Of a stretch of 64,000 bases of DNA, positions 1-9,595 are shown piece by piece. How positions within the stretch are numbered: position 1 is the stretch's first letter; every line of letters starts with the position of its first letter. Position numbers and translations under genes: made by a program. The notes beneath the pieces are model-generated. The model searched no databases and was not told the origin of the DNA. It saw only the letters and a program-made list of their open reading frames with translations. Source of the stretch: Bacteroidaceae bacterium (GTDB taxonomy: Bacteria; Bacteroidota; Bacteroidia; Bacteroidales; Bacteroidaceae); assembly GCA_017529865.1 (NCBI GenBank), contig JAFXNA010000006.1:62001-126000 (forward strand), given 5' to 3'.

Positions 1-47
1 TCATGCTTGTTTGATAAATATGATTAGTAAATAATAATTTGTCGCTA

Positions 48-75
48 CAAAGGTAGGAAAAAAAAGACAAACAAA
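48..75 (-). promoter_or_regulatory. Leftward Bacteroidetes-type promoter
   Basis: Read on the minus strand, a TACCTTTG -7 box lies at 48-55 with a TTTG at 72-75, a 16-bp spacer that is shorter than the usual 19-21. The only nearby minus-strand ATG is at positions 2-4, so this probably drives a gene that leaves the window on the left. The stretch 1-236 otherwise holds no supported gene. Confidence 0.45.
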
Positions 76-236
76 AGAGGATTAATGGTCAATAAGTTAC
101 AAAAAAGGGCGAAAATATGGAGCGAAGTCAAGAATTCTATTCTTTTTCGCTCCAAACATAACGGTATGAACTGCGACATCATAACTGCCTGCCCCAGTAA
201 TTTTGACATCTCCACTCATAGGTAGAAATGACACAC

Positions 237-1301
237 TTAGCGATTCAACATCTTCTTCACATCATCGCGAGTGAGCACGTAGTCGTGACTGAAAGCCTCG
301 TTCCACCATGCAACATCAGCATTGGCATGACGAGTTTGACCGAAACGGGCACCTTCAACGTTGCTTGTGACGGCGTAGTCGTACCACGGCATGAAGAAGA
401 GCCACCGGGCACCTGCCGACCACTGCTCGCCTATCTGAGCAACTGAGCCGCACTCCGAGAGAGCAGCAAGTTTAGAAGGAGAAGCTTCGCGTAGGAAATC
501 GAAGCACTTGGTACGAATGGTCTCTGCATTACGCTCGTTATAGATATCAATACTCACGATGTCTACATAGTCGTCACCGGGATACCAGCGATAACCGTCG
601 CTATACGGTTTCCCCCATGCAGCACTTTGGGTCCATACCCAAATGAGATTATTCACCCCCAACTCCTGAAAACGACGATACATGGTGCGCCAAAGCTCGT
701 TGCAACCCTCGGGGTCGCGTCCCCACCAGAACCACATGCCCCCAGCCTCATGGAGAGGACGCCACAACACGGGAATGCCCTTCGCCTTGAGTTTTAAAAG
801 TATCTGTGCCACACGATCGATGTCGCTCATCATGATGCGGTACTCAGGAGAACCGGGATCGGATATCTTCTTCACGTCGAATGTCGTTTGCTCATCCTCC
901 TTACCGTTGTCAGTACCCCAGTAGAAAGCAACCTTACCGTTCTTTCCGCTGCGAGCAGGCACGTTCCAATGCCAGCAGATGCTGACAATGCCTCCCTGAC
1001 TGTGCCAGTCGTCCACTACACCAATGTTGTCATAGTCAATCCATCCTCCGGGCGATGAAAGCGGCAGATGAATAAAGTCGAACGCAGCAATAGCAGGCCA
1101 TTTCCCAGTATGCTTATGCACCCATTGAGCCTCGCTAATGTTCCAGTTCACACATGCCATCGCTCCCGACAGCATTTTCTTTCCATTGATTTGCCTGAGC
1201 AACTGCATCAACTGCTTCGCTTCGGCCGATTTCTCAGGTTCAGCGGCCCTCAAGCCTGCCGACATGAGCAATATGAAAATGAATGAAATAATCTGCTTCA
1301 T
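237..1301 (-). CDS. GH26 family beta-mannanase, secreted
   Basis: Predicted endo-1,4-beta-mannosidase of glycoside hydrolase family 26, cutting mannan or glucomannan backbones. From the chosen start (MKQIISF...) the protein is 354 aa and begins with a signal peptide ending near LRAAEP, so it acts in the periplasm or at the surface. The WRPLHE motif carries the family acid/base Glu, and ALSECG carries the likely nucleophile Glu. WHWNVP and the Trp-rich WFWWGRDP segment fit the active-site cleft. A longer ORF adds nine residues ahead of the signal peptide; I reject that start. There is no CBM and no neighbouring SusC/SusD, so it is not obviously part of a polysaccharide utilisation locus. The lipoprotein gene upstream reads the same way. 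Confidence 0.88.
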   Translation of the reverse strand: MKQIISFIFILLMSAGLRAAEPEKSAEAKQLMQLLRQINGKKMLSGAMACVNWNISEAQWVHKHTGKWPAIAAFDFIHLPLSSPGGWIDYDNIGVVDDWHSQGGIVSICWHWNVPARSGKNGKVAFYWGTDNGKEDEQTTFDVKKISDPGSPEYRIMMSDIDRVAQILLKLKAKGIPVLWRPLHEAGGMWFWWGRDPEGCNELWRTMYRRFQELGVNNLIWVWTQSAAWGKPYSDGYRWYPGDDYVDIVSIDIYNERNAETIRTKCFDFLREASPSKLAALSECGSVAQIGEQWSAGARWLFFMPWYDYAVTSNVEGARFGQTRHANADVAWWNEAFSHDYVLTRDDVKKMLNR

Positions 1302-1353
1302 AAGACTTATATTGAAACGAACATACACTTCTCACAACAAAGGAAAGCACACA

Positions 1354-1905
1354 TCACTTCTGGGGACGGACCGTGTAAGTGATTTCGTAGCAACCGTCAT
1401 CCGTCTTCGCAACAGCGCCAAGATCCATGTCGGTCTCATTCATACAATGCACAATACTGTAAAACTGCTCGAACGAATCGACCGGCCTTCGAATAATCAG
1501 CGTAGCCTCAGTAGCGGTTGCAGGACGAAGCATCAGCTTGCTGCAGTAGACTGTGGCATCCTTGTTCAGTTCAATCGTACTGCAGCCACGCAGTGAAAGA
1601 ACACAACTATCGCCAAGAGCTAAATACTCGTTAGCATTGAGAACACATGTGAAATCATTGAACGTGAAAGCTGTTACACGTGGGGCAAGTATGATGGAAT
1701 AGCCCGAGCACCGGCTCGAGAGTTGTACCCCGTTGTTCAAGAGCACAATCTCATTGCCACGGATTTCAGCATTGCCTATAAAATGCGGTGCAACAGCCCC
1801 ACTCCCCTTGGGATTAGTTGGATTTTTCGGTTCATCATCGCTGCATGCAACGAGGCACGTCATCATTGCCCCGAATATCAGCGCCAAAGTAATTGTTAGC
1901 TTCAT
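1354..1905 (-). CDS. Putative lipoprotein of unknown function
   Basis: 183-aa protein starting MKLTITLAL, with a lipobox-like signal (TCLVAC then SDDEPKNP), an acidic start to the mature chain typical of Bacteroidetes surface lipoproteins. The rest is rich in short beta-like segments with several isolated cysteines. No family motif recognised. The ORF can extend six residues upstream (MIINRR); the start given puts the basic residues at the signal peptide n-region. It lies between engB and the GH26 gene, all on the minus strand, and may be co-transcribed with either. Confidence 0.65.
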   Translation of the reverse strand: MKLTITLALIFGAMMTCLVACSDDEPKNPTNPKGSGAVAPHFIGNAEIRGNEIVLLNNGVQLSSRCSGYSIILAPRVTAFTFNDFTCVLNANEYLALGDSCVLSLRGCSTIELNKDATVYCSKLMLRPATATEATLIIRRPVDSFEQFYSIVHCMNETDMDLGAVAKTDDGCYEITYTVRPQK

Positions 1906-1938
1906 TCTTCTGTTGATTATCATTATTATACATAAAAA

Positions 1939-2541
1939 TCATTTCACTAACGAACGGTTCACAGAATCTATGTAGTCCAGCAACTCTTCGCGACCCTGAC
2001 GGCTTTGCGCACTCGTAATAAAATAAGGAGGGAGTTCTTCCCATTGTTCGGACAGCACCGATAAGTATTGCTCCACGTTTGCTTGCTGTCGCGACTTCGA
2101 GATCTTATCGGCCTTCGTAAATACAATGACAAACGGCACGCCGTTCTCACCCAGAAACGTCAGGAAGTCCAAGTCCTTGCGTTGCGGCTCGTGGCGGATG
2201 TCGATGAGTACGCAAATGCACGTCAACTGCTCACGCTCCAGCACATAATGCGAAATGAGATTCCATAACTTGTCCATCTCTCGTTTACCACGTTGGGCAT
2301 ATCCATAGCCAGGAAGATCAACAAGATACCAACTTCCGTTGATGAGGAAATGATTAATGAACATCGTCTTGCCCGGCGTGCTCGACGTCATCGCCAATCT
2401 GTTCCTACCTGTAAGCATATTGATGAGACTCGACTTTCCAACATTCGAACGACCAATAAACGCATACTCCGGCAAACTCGAAACCGGACACATATCGGCT
2501 CGAGGACTGCTGACTTTGAATTCTGCTGATTTTATTTCCAT
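1939..2541 (-). CDS. engB: Ribosome biogenesis GTPase EngB/YsxC/YihA
   Basis: 200-aa TRAFAC-class GTPase that helps assemble the large ribosomal subunit. All G motifs are readable: G1 GRSNVGKSS (residues 30-38), G2 threonine in STPGKT, G3 DLPGYG (75-80), G4 TKAD (142-145) and the G5-like TSAQS. Length fits the family. On the minus strand a TAACTTTG -7 box (2546-2553) ends only four bases before the ATG, so the mRNA should be essentially leaderless. The gene is divergent from rho. Confidence 0.95.
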   Translation of the reverse strand: MEIKSAEFKVSSPRADMCPVSSLPEYAFIGRSNVGKSSLINMLTGRNRLAMTSSTPGKTMFINHFLINGSWYLVDLPGYGYAQRGKREMDKLWNLISHYVLEREQLTCICVLIDIRHEPQRKDLDFLTFLGENGVPFVIVFTKADKISKSRQQANVEQYLSVLSEQWEELPPYFITSAQSRQGREELLDYIDSVNRSLVK

Positions 2542-2545
2542 GCTG

Positions 2546-2553
2546 CAAAGTTA
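2546..2553 (-). promoter_or_regulatory. -7 box of engB, leaderless arrangement
   Basis: TAACTTTG on the minus strand, four bases upstream of the engB ATG. In Bacteroidetes the start site lies a few bases after this box, so translation would begin at or next to the 5' end. No clear -33 element was found. Confidence 0.55.
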
Positions 2554-2624
2554 GGGAAAAAATTGAAAAAAAAGGGATAAAACAGCAAAAATCACAGGGT
2601 ATTTGCAAAAAATGTACCATGTTC

Positions 2625-2657
2625 GTTGCTTAATGTTCATTTTTTTTCGTACTTTTG
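2625..2657 (+). promoter_or_regulatory. Promoter of rho
   Basis: GTTG at 2625-2628 and TACTTTTG at 2650-2657 with a 21-bp spacer. This predicts a start near 2663 and a 5' leader of about 130 nt before the rho ATG at 2791, long enough for the autogenous attenuation known for rho in other bacteria, though no specific structure was identified. Confidence 0.6.
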
Positions 2658-2790
2658 CAATCGATTTTGGGTGTATGCCAAAATTCAATTCCTAATAACA
2701 TCATTTTTCGTAACATCATCAATCACCGCCCAAATAGCGCGTGGAGTATGCATAGCGAAAAACATATACAGACTATTAAATCAAAACACA

Positions 2791-4830
2791 ATGTATAGTA
2801 AATCAGAACTACAGAACAAGAGCTTGGAAGAACTGCAGGCTATTGCTGATGAATATGGAATCAGTTCTAACAAGAAAGACCATGCCGAGTTGATGTACGA
2901 CATCATTGACCATGAAAGCGTATCGGCTGCACAGAAAGCCACTGAGAAACCGAAGAAACGCAGTCGAATCAAAACTGTAGACCTCGTCTATTCGGCCAAT
3001 CAGTTGAAAGCAAAAAAAATCGATAAACAGAAAACCGTTACGACTTCTAACACTCTGTTCGACGACCTCTCGGCCGAAGAAAAGGAAATGCTGGAACAAC
3101 CCGCACCCATTGAAGCTGAACCTTTAGCAGAAGCGCCAGTCGAAGAAGCACCAAAGAAAAAACGCGGACGTCCTAAAAAAGACGAAGCAGAAGAAACATC
3201 GACAGAAGCGCCAGTAGAAGAAACACCAAAGAAAAAACGCGGACGTCCTAAAAAAGAAGAGGCGGCATCCGAAACAGCTAAATCGCAGTTAACCGACGAA
3301 GCAACTGCAATCAAACCTGAAGTAGAAGCAGATAACTCTTCTCCACTCGCCGAAGAAAAGGGAACGGCAAAGAAAGCCGAAGAAAAACCACGTCAGAAAA
3401 CATCGCTAATGGACTTTAGCCGTTCACAGAAAGAAGAGGCTCCAGCTACTATTGAACCTGCACAAAACGAACCAACAGCCACAACAGCGACCAAGCAAAC
3501 CCCAATAATTGACGATGGCACAGATTTCATCATCATAGAAGATATCCCAAACGAGTCCTCTAATGATGAATATACCCAACTCAACTACTTCAGGCAATTT
3601 AACCACGATCAGCATAACAACTACGACCCCCAGGAAACGCTAACCGACAATTTCGGTAACGAAGCCGCACAAGCCGACTACGATGAGCCAAACGTAGACT
3701 TCGAACCCTACAACTTCAATAACATCGTAACCATTTCAGGCGTCCTCGACCTCTCAGGTGACTTTGGATTCCTTCGCAGTTCAGACTATAACTATCTCTC
3801 ATCGCCCGATGACATATACGTAAACCCTTCACAGGTGCAGCACTATGGACTGAAAACAGGCGATGTTGTCGAAGGAACCATCCGTCCACCACGCGAAGGT
3901 GAAAAGTTTTTTCCATTGGTCAACATCAACAAAATCAACGGATGTGAACCTTCGATTGTAAGAGACCGCGTGCCGTTTGAATACCTCACGCCACTATTCC
4001 CTGAAGAGAAATTCAAACTCTGCAGCGGCAATAACGATTCACCATCATCACGCATTGTCGATCTTTTCTCACCAATCGGGAAGGGCCAGCGCGCACTCAT
4101 TGTCGCACAGCCAAAGACTGGTAAGACCCTGCTGATGAAAGATATCGCCAACTCCATTGCACGCAATCATCCAGAAGCATATCTGATGATGTTGCTCATC
4201 GACGAACGTCCGGAAGAAGTAACCGACATGGCTCGTACAGTCAATGCAGAAGTCATTGCATCGACCTTCGACGCCCCAGCCGACAACCACGTACGCATTG
4301 CCAACATCGTACTCGAAAAAGCAAAACGCATGGTGGAATGCGGACACGATGTGGTCATCTTCCTTGACTCCATTACCCGTCTGGCCCGTGCATATAACAC
4401 CGTCAGCCCTGCATCAGGCAAAGTGCTAACCGGTGGTGTCGATGCCAACGCCCTGCAGAAACCAAAACGATTCTTCGGTGCCGCACGTAACATCGAAGGA
4501 GGAGGTTCGCTCACTATCATCGCCACTGCCCTCATCGACACTGGTTCGAAAATGGACGAAGTAATCTTCGAAGAGTTCAAGGGAACAGGAAACATGGAAT
4601 TGCAACTCGATCGTGCACTCTCGAACAAGCGCATCTTCCCAGCTGTTAATCTCATCGCATCAAGTACGCGTCGTGACGACCTGCTACAAGACGAGAATAC
4701 ACGTCGTCGCATGTGGATTATTCGCAATCATATTGCCGACATGACCAACCTCGAAGCAATGGATACAATACTCAAGCATATCGAGCGTACAGAAAGCAAC
4801 GAGGAATTTCTCGCCACCATGAATGGATAA
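2791..4830 (+). CDS. rho: Transcription termination factor Rho with long disordered insert
   Basis: 679-aa hexameric RNA-dependent ATPase that terminates transcription. N-terminal Rho_N helices ([20 protein letters not shown]) are followed by about 250 residues of low-complexity Glu/Lys/Ala/Pro sequence. That insert holds two identical AT-hook-like KKKRGRPKK motifs (about residues 121-130 and 146-155). The cold-shock RNA-binding domain follows from about 315 ([13 protein letters not shown]), then the ATPase core with Walker A PKTGKT near 441, and the Q-loop/R-loop region. A longer ORF begins at 2626 but includes the promoter; the MYSKSEL start fits Rho_N. The insert matches the large intrinsically disordered region known in Bacteroides Rho, reported to drive condensate formation. 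Divergent from engB. Confidence 0.96.
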   Translation: MYSKSELQNKSLEELQAIADEYGISSNKKDHAELMYDIIDHESVSAAQKATEKPKKRSRIKTVDLVYSANQLKAKKIDKQKTVTTSNTLFDDLSAEEKEMLEQPAPIEAEPLAEAPVEEAPKKKRGRPKKDEAEETSTEAPVEETPKKKRGRPKKEEAASETAKSQLTDEATAIKPEVEADNSSPLAEEKGTAKKAEEKPRQKTSLMDFSRSQKEEAPATIEPAQNEPTATTATKQTPIIDDGTDFIIIEDIPNESSNDEYTQLNYFRQFNHDQHNNYDPQETLTDNFGNEAAQADYDEPNVDFEPYNFNNIVTISGVLDLSGDFGFLRSSDYNYLSSPDDIYVNPSQVQHYGLKTGDVVEGTIRPPREGEKFFPLVNINKINGCEPSIVRDRVPFEYLTPLFPEEKFKLCSGNNDSPSSRIVDLFSPIGKGQRALIVAQPKTGKTLLMKDIANSIARNHPEAYLMMLLIDERPEEVTDMARTVNAEVIASTFDAPADNHVRIANIVLEKAKRMVECGHDVVIFLDSITRLARAYNTVSPASGKVLTGGVDANALQKPKRFFGAARNIEGGGSLTIIATALIDTGSKMDEVIFEEFKGTGNMELQLDRALSNKRIFPAVNLIASSTRRDDLLQDENTRRRMWIIRNHIADMTNLEAMDTILKHIERTESNEEFLATMNG

Positions 4831-4954
4831 GCAGCCATAAGGAATTACAAATTAACCACATTACGCCTTTTAGACCATAAAACTACAATTATGGACAAAA
4901 AAGCAACACAATGTGACACTTTTAGAAGATTTATTCAAAAAATCACAAAAAAAA

Positions 4955-4986
4955 TTTGGAGGATAAATATAAATTGTATAAATTTG
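4955..4986 (+). promoter_or_regulatory. Consensus promoter of the candidate small RNA
   Basis: TTTG at 4955-4958, a 20-bp spacer, then TAAATTTG at 4979-4986: a full match to the Bacteroidetes housekeeping consensus. No start codon follows on the plus strand before the terminator at 5047-5079, so the product should be a non-coding RNA. Confidence 0.75.
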
Positions 4987-4991
4987 CACTC

Positions 4992-5080
4992 GATAAGCTA
5001 TAAGTAATATAGTTTTGCTATAAGGTAAAGACTTTTTCATAAAATTAACGAGCAGACTGAGAAGTTAGCTCGTTTTTTTG
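4992..5080 (+). ncRNA. Candidate orphan small RNA (about 90 nt)
   Basis: A short unit bounded by its own consensus promoter (4955-4986) and an intrinsic terminator (arms 5047-5053 and 5068-5074, AACGAGC/GCTCGTT, then seven T). It contains no ATG. A small internal hairpin is possible (CTATA/TATAG around 4998-5012). It sits in the 339-nt gap between rho and the convergent polysaccharide operon. The start is inferred from box spacing, the end from the T run. I do not recognise an Rfam family. Confidence 0.65.
5047..5079 (+). terminator. Intrinsic terminator of the small RNA
   Basis: Seven-base-pair stem AACGAGC/GCTCGTT, 14-nt loop, followed by TTTTTTT at 5073-5079 (the first two T also belong to the stem). 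Confidence 0.75.
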
Positions 5081-5113
5081 TTGGATCCATCGTAATTTCT
5101 ACCTGTAGCTGTC

Positions 5114-5139
5114 AAAAACAAGGTGTTGTGACTCACAAC
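5114..5139 (-). terminator. Likely terminator of the polysaccharide operon
   Basis: On the minus strand GTTGTG-AGT-CACAAC (5125-5139) is followed shortly by TTGTTTTTG. It lies 30 nt after the stop of the chain-length gene. Confidence 0.45.
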
Positions 5140-5169
5140 CCCTTTCCATTATCACATTGATATGAATTA

Positions 5170-6288
5170 CTACTCTTCCTCGTCATCAACACCCAAACCC
5201 AAAAGCGACTTTGACACCGGAATCAAGTCTCCTTCTTTATGGAAGCAATAAAGCGTGGTTCCAATGAAAGCTAGAAAGAGGAAGATAAGACAAATCTGTG
5301 CACGTTTCGGACCACTCTTCTTCAAAGGAACGGTTGCAGGTTGCAACGTAGTAAAAGCTGGCGTCTCCTCCTGAACTTTTGCCTCTGATTGCATCAACTG
5401 AGCAGCAATTTGAGTATAAGCTTGCGTCTGAAGAGACATTTCGGTCTGTAATTTAGTCTGCTTGCTACGTACCCTTTCCAAAAACACATGCTGATTAGCA
5501 TCGGCATAGTTCGCATATTCTAACACTGCTTGTTCATAGCGAGCCTTGGTCTCGTCATAGATTTTCTGATTATGCTCCAAATCTCTTCGAGCCTTACGTG
5601 TACGATAGTCGGTAATAAAATCCTGCAACTTCTGCTGAACAGAATCAGCTATTGTGGCAGCAATAACCGGATCTTGGTCTGTAACATTAATAGTAATAAC
5701 AAATGATTTATTATCAACATCACAAACAACTTTCTTGGCAATCATTTTAGCAACTTTCGATTGTTCCTTGGTCAACTTAAATGTGTTCACTTCCTGTTTC
5801 ACATCTTCTTTCTTTTCTCTAAAAAGTGACATAATTCCAGGCAAAATCTTCGACCACCAAGGCGACTTCTGTTCATCCTTCAAATAATCATAATATGTCA
5901 TGATCTTACCACCTTTTTCACTTTGAACTTTAATTGGGAAAAGGGATGTACGGAAGGTCACACTATTCATCAATTCAGGATAGAGTGTGGGAAATAAGGC
6001 ATCACCATTATTCGTAGTGGTTGAAAGATTGATACCAAGACTACTGGCGAGATTTGTCAGTGAACGAGCACGATTAGTATTACTCATCGATAACTCAGGT
6101 GCAAGCTTTACTGTACAATTATAATAATTAGGTACACTAAATGAAAGGAGTGCAGCAACGACAAACACCACTGGCAACACAATAAAGAAGTATTTCTTAT
6201 GTTTCTTCACATCTTGCCATAATTTTCCGTAGTGTATTTTTCCTACTTTCACGTCAACTTTTTTATTATTATCCTTGTCTTTCTGCAT
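5170..6288 (-). CDS. Wzz-family polysaccharide chain-length determinant
   Basis: 372-aa inner-membrane polysaccharide co-polymerase that sets chain length or assists export of a surface polysaccharide. A cytoplasmic basic N-terminus leads to a transmembrane helix (about 32-54, FFIVLPVVFVVAALL), a Wzz-type periplasmic domain (NYYNCTVKLAPELS...), a long coiled-coil segment (about 225-300) and a second helix near the C-terminus (ICLIFLFLAFIGTTLY). There is no fused tyrosine kinase domain, so this is the short PCP form. It follows the SLBB export gene by 18 nt on the same strand, which supports a two-gene export operon. No glycosyltransferases are nearby. Confidence 0.85.
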   Translation of the reverse strand: MQKDKDNNKKVDVKVGKIHYGKLWQDVKKHKKYFFIVLPVVFVVAALLSFSVPNYYNCTVKLAPELSMSNTNRARSLTNLASSLGINLSTTTNNGDALFPTLYPELMNSVTFRTSLFPIKVQSEKGGKIMTYYDYLKDEQKSPWWSKILPGIMSLFREKKEDVKQEVNTFKLTKEQSKVAKMIAKKVVCDVDNKSFVITINVTDQDPVIAATIADSVQQKLQDFITDYRTRKARRDLEHNQKIYDETKARYEQAVLEYANYADANQHVFLERVRSKQTKLQTEMSLQTQAYTQIAAQLMQSEAKVQEETPAFTTLQPATVPLKKSGPKRAQICLIFLFLAFIGTTLYCFHKEGDLIPVSKSLLGLGVDDEEE

Positions 6289-6306
6289 AGTTTCAAATAA
6301 TAAAAG

Positions 6307-8706
6307 TTATTTTTTTGAAATGTTGACTATAGCTGCAGCCATGGTGCCAAGAGATGCGGCAGTAGAACCAATTCCAAGCCACTGAGCCAATGGAATAGAA
6401 TCTTTCTTTTGTTTCGTTGGAACTACTATTTCACATCCAGGTTCTATTTTTCCTTTGCTCGCCTTCGCCATTGTTCCGTTCTGGTATACAATAAATGCCT
6501 GCCGTTTCTTGGCTCGTGCACCATATCCACCAGCTTGGGCTATATAATCCTTGAGTTTGTAGCCCTCTTTCATGGCAACTGTATTAGGACGCAGAACGTC
6601 ACCTGATATTCTTATGGTATGATTGTAGGTTGGCACAATCAAGCGATCACCTTCGTTTAATTCAATATCTTCAACACCTCCTGGATGCGCTAAGGCTTCG
6701 TCAAGGTGGATACCAACAGAATAGATGTTTGATTCCACAACTTTCTCCAAATTAATGGAATCTTGACCGTCTTGATTTTGATGAGCCAATTCAATGATTT
6801 CACGCATACGAGCACGTTCATCTTCTGTCATATAACGCAGCAAACGCGCACCACGAACGTATGCAGAAGAGTTAACACCACCAGCAGCATTAACCAAGTC
6901 GCTAAGTCGCTGATTCTTCGTTTCCATAATATAAGTACCAGCGAATGCTACTTCACCCTCAATCATGACTGATGATGGTGCATGATATGCAGGACTTCGT
7001 CTCACTTGAACGATGTCGTATGGTTCAAGGATAAATCTCTCACCACCATCTATCACAAAGTTATCTTTGACAGAGAATGTGTAATTCTTAGAAATCGTAT
7101 TCTCAACTTTTGTTGATTTAGGATCACGAATCATTCGCGACACATCAACTTTCGCTACTGATGCAGCATCTGTCAGTCCTCCCGCTTGAAGGATGAGATC
7201 TTCAATCGTCATGTTGTCAGCGAACTCAAAAACGCCAGGGAAAACCACTTCTCCTCCAATAGTTAATGTACGGAGATTCTGGTGTTCTGCCATTGTAGAA
7301 ATAAAAAGGATATCCTCGTTCTGAAGCGGGACATCAGCAATAGTTCCGTTTAAGATGCTTTCGATGTCAATGGAAAGAACCTCCTGAGTACGATTTGGCT
7401 TCATACGGCGCAAAACAGCGTGGTTTGTCATTGCCTCTTCCGTCAGTCCGTCAGCATTTTCAATCAATGTACGAACAGAATAGGTCTTCGTTCCCAACTG
7501 ATACATTCCTGGACGGAACACTGCACCACGGATTTCAACCATATTCTCATAACGATCGTAAATGCTGTCAACGCTGGCAAAGTCTCCATCTTCCACTTTG
7601 AAACTTGACAAATCAAATTCTTCAACATTATAAACACTCTTCATCTTTCCATTCTTGCGTTGAAGACGAATCGATTTCTTGTAAGCATCACCTGTATAGC
7701 CACCACTATATTCGAGAAGTGTGGCTAAACTCTCGTCCTTTCTCATTTCATACGCCATCGGGCGTTTCACTCTTCCTCCTATTTCAACAATACACTCATA
7801 AGGCCCCACCTGAATGACATCATTATCTGCTAAGCGCACATTACCAGCCAAACGTCCATGAAGAATAAATTCATAAATATCGACAATAGAAATTTGTTTT
7901 CCTTGACGAACCACCTTGATGCTACGCAGTGTACCAAGGTCATTGATACCACCAGCCATATAAAGAGCATGGAAAACGGTAGAGAACGCACTCAGTGTAT
8001 AGGTTCCAGGAACTTTCACTTCACCCATCACGTTCACAGAAATGGTACGAGTCTGTCCCAAAGTTGTCTTAATACTTGACGTCTGATAATACTTTCCCAT
8101 CGTACTACGGATACGATTCTGAGCACTCGCTACGGTAAGACCGCTTACATGAACAGGTCCACATTCAGGAATCGTCACATCGCCATCAGGACTAATGGTA
8201 AGCATCAAGGTTTCCTTAGATGCGCCATATACATCAACAATAAGTTGGTCTCCAGGGCCTAACAAGTAATTCTGAGGAGTGGCAATATTCATCGAAGGTT
8301 CAAACGACAAACGTTTATTATTAAAGATGTCTCGTCCAAAAACACGCTGACCAGAAAAAGCTGTTGTCTCGATAGGTGTAGATAGTTCTTCATTAGTAAT
8401 TATAGCAGCCTGACTCGTCTCACCATTATTGACACGCATTCTATTCTCAGCACCAGAAAGTGCATTGTCAACTGTTCCGCCCATTCCGCTTTTGTCGATT
8501 TGTTTACTGAATTGCTGTCGCAAACGCTGCAACTGAGCCATTGTTGCACCTTTTTGTAACAAGTTCGATGCAATGTCTGTCTCTGAAACTCCAGCTTTCT
8601 TTTGCTCTGCAGCATAGCTCGCGACCTCAGCATCTGACATAGCCTGTCCCCAAACCGATACAATGGCAAAGAAGGACAAGCAAATACTAAAAAAAATTCT
8701 TTTCAT
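6307..8706 (-). CDS. Outer-membrane polysaccharide export protein, multiple SLBB domains
   Basis: 799 aa from the MKRIFFSICL start, which gives a clean signal peptide cleaving near VWGQ; the ORF runs 45 residues further upstream across its own promoter. After a helical N-terminal region there is a Poly_export segment (NYLLGPGDQLIVDVYG...ISPDGDVTIPECGPV) followed by repeated SLBB beta-grasp modules (VMGEVKVPGTY, EIGGRVKRPMAY, EIRGAVFRPGMY, TIGGEVVFPGVF, MIEGEVAFAGTY, RISGDVLRPNTV). This is the Wza-like secretin-type channel partner of the Wzz protein downstream. Much longer than E. coli Wza, as usual in Bacteroidetes. Confidence 0.9.
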   Translation of the reverse strand: MKRIFFSICLSFFAIVSVWGQAMSDAEVASYAAEQKKAGVSETDIASNLLQKGATMAQLQRLRQQFSKQIDKSGMGGTVDNALSGAENRMRVNNGETSQAAIITNEELSTPIETTAFSGQRVFGRDIFNNKRLSFEPSMNIATPQNYLLGPGDQLIVDVYGASKETLMLTISPDGDVTIPECGPVHVSGLTVASAQNRIRSTMGKYYQTSSIKTTLGQTRTISVNVMGEVKVPGTYTLSAFSTVFHALYMAGGINDLGTLRSIKVVRQGKQISIVDIYEFILHGRLAGNVRLADNDVIQVGPYECIVEIGGRVKRPMAYEMRKDESLATLLEYSGGYTGDAYKKSIRLQRKNGKMKSVYNVEEFDLSSFKVEDGDFASVDSIYDRYENMVEIRGAVFRPGMYQLGTKTYSVRTLIENADGLTEEAMTNHAVLRRMKPNRTQEVLSIDIESILNGTIADVPLQNEDILFISTMAEHQNLRTLTIGGEVVFPGVFEFADNMTIEDLILQAGGLTDAASVAKVDVSRMIRDPKSTKVENTISKNYTFSVKDNFVIDGGERFILEPYDIVQVRRSPAYHAPSSVMIEGEVAFAGTYIMETKNQRLSDLVNAAGGVNSSAYVRGARLLRYMTEDERARMREIIELAHQNQDGQDSINLEKVVESNIYSVGIHLDEALAHPGGVEDIELNEGDRLIVPTYNHTIRISGDVLRPNTVAMKEGYKLKDYIAQAGGYGARAKKRQAFIVYQNGTMAKASKGKIEPGCEIVVPTKQKKDSIPLAQWLGIGSTAASLGTMAAAIVNISKK

Positions 8707-8745
8707 ATATAATTTCGATTTTATTCTCATCGTTCTATTTGACTG

Positions 8746-8753
8746 CAAAATTA
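8746..8753 (-). promoter_or_regulatory. -7 box upstream of the export operon
   Basis: TAATTTTG on the minus strand, 39 nt before the export-protein ATG; a weak CTTG lies 18 bp further upstream. Confidence 0.5.
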
Positions 8754-8858
8754 CGAAAAACAAGGCACATACAAGAAAAAAAACAGAGTTTTTTAGTCGT
8801 TCAGCATTGTTTTGGCTGAAATATTGCCCTTTTTGCCGCATAATTCAATTATTTTTAC

Positions 8859-8866
8859 TAACTTTG
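8859..8866 (+). promoter_or_regulatory. -7 box upstream of rplY
   Basis: TAACTTTG, with TTTTG about 23 bp upstream, giving a leader of roughly 90 nt before the rplY ATG at 8965. Confidence 0.5.
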
Positions 8867-8964
8867 CACCGCTTTTTTGGGCAACACTCTAAAGTCGCAA
8901 GACTACGTGTGATGGCGAATTAAGCACAAAACTTAATTTATAGTAACACAAAAAACAAACAAAA

Positions 8965-9582
8965 ATGAAAGAAATCTCATTGAACGGTACACTTCGCAAA
9001 GACCTCGGTAAGAAGGCTAGTCGCGAAATCCGTAAGCAGGACATGGTTCCATGCGTTATCTATGGTGTTGAGAAAGACGAGAAGGGTCTCCCTGTTGCTC
9101 AGTCTTTCACAGTGACAAACAAGGAGTTGGCTAAGTTGCTTTACACTCCAAATGTGTACATCGTAAATCTTAACCTCGATGGCAAGCCAGTGAAGGCTAT
9201 CCTGAAGGCACTCCAGACAGACTTCGTAACCGACCGTCCTCTGCATGTTGACTTCTACCAGATTACAGAAGACAAGCCAGTAGTGATGGAAATTCCTATC
9301 AAGCTGAATGGTTTGGCTGAAGGTGTAAAGGCCGGTGGTAAACTTACTGCAAGTGTACGCAAACTGAAAGTTAAGGCTGCTTACACAAACTTCCCTGACA
9401 CACTCGACATCGATGTTACAAGTCTCGGTCTCGGCAAGTCAATCAAGGTTGAGGAGTTGAACTTCGAGAACCTCGAAATCGTTACTCCAAAGGAAGTTGT
9501 CGTATGTAGTGTTCGTATGACTCGTGCCGCTCGTTCTGCTTCTGACGCCGCTGAAGCTGCATCTGAAGATGGAGCTGCATAA
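8965..9582 (+). CDS. rplY: 50S ribosomal protein L25 (CTC/TL5 form)
   Basis: 205-aa 5S rRNA-binding protein. The N-terminal L25 domain starts MKEISLNGTLRKDLGKKASR and includes VPCVIYG; a C-terminal TL5/CTC beta domain follows from about residue 100 (VVMEIPIKLNGLAEGVKAGG). The end is an Ala/Glu-rich tail. Length fits the long two-domain form. pth starts 13 nt downstream on the same strand, the classic rplY-pth pairing. Confidence 0.95.
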   Translation: MKEISLNGTLRKDLGKKASREIRKQDMVPCVIYGVEKDEKGLPVAQSFTVTNKELAKLLYTPNVYIVNLNLDGKPVKAILKALQTDFVTDRPLHVDFYQITEDKPVVMEIPIKLNGLAEGVKAGGKLTASVRKLKVKAAYTNFPDTLDIDVTSLGLGKSIKVEELNFENLEIVTPKEVVVCSVRMTRAARSASDAAEAASEDGAA

Positions 9583-9595
9583 TAACTGACAGCCA

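Noticed and set aside
51..236. Short minus-strand reading frame after the mannanase gene
   Set aside because: Reads open for about 40 codons from 215 but has no promoter or family and overlaps the leftward promoter region.
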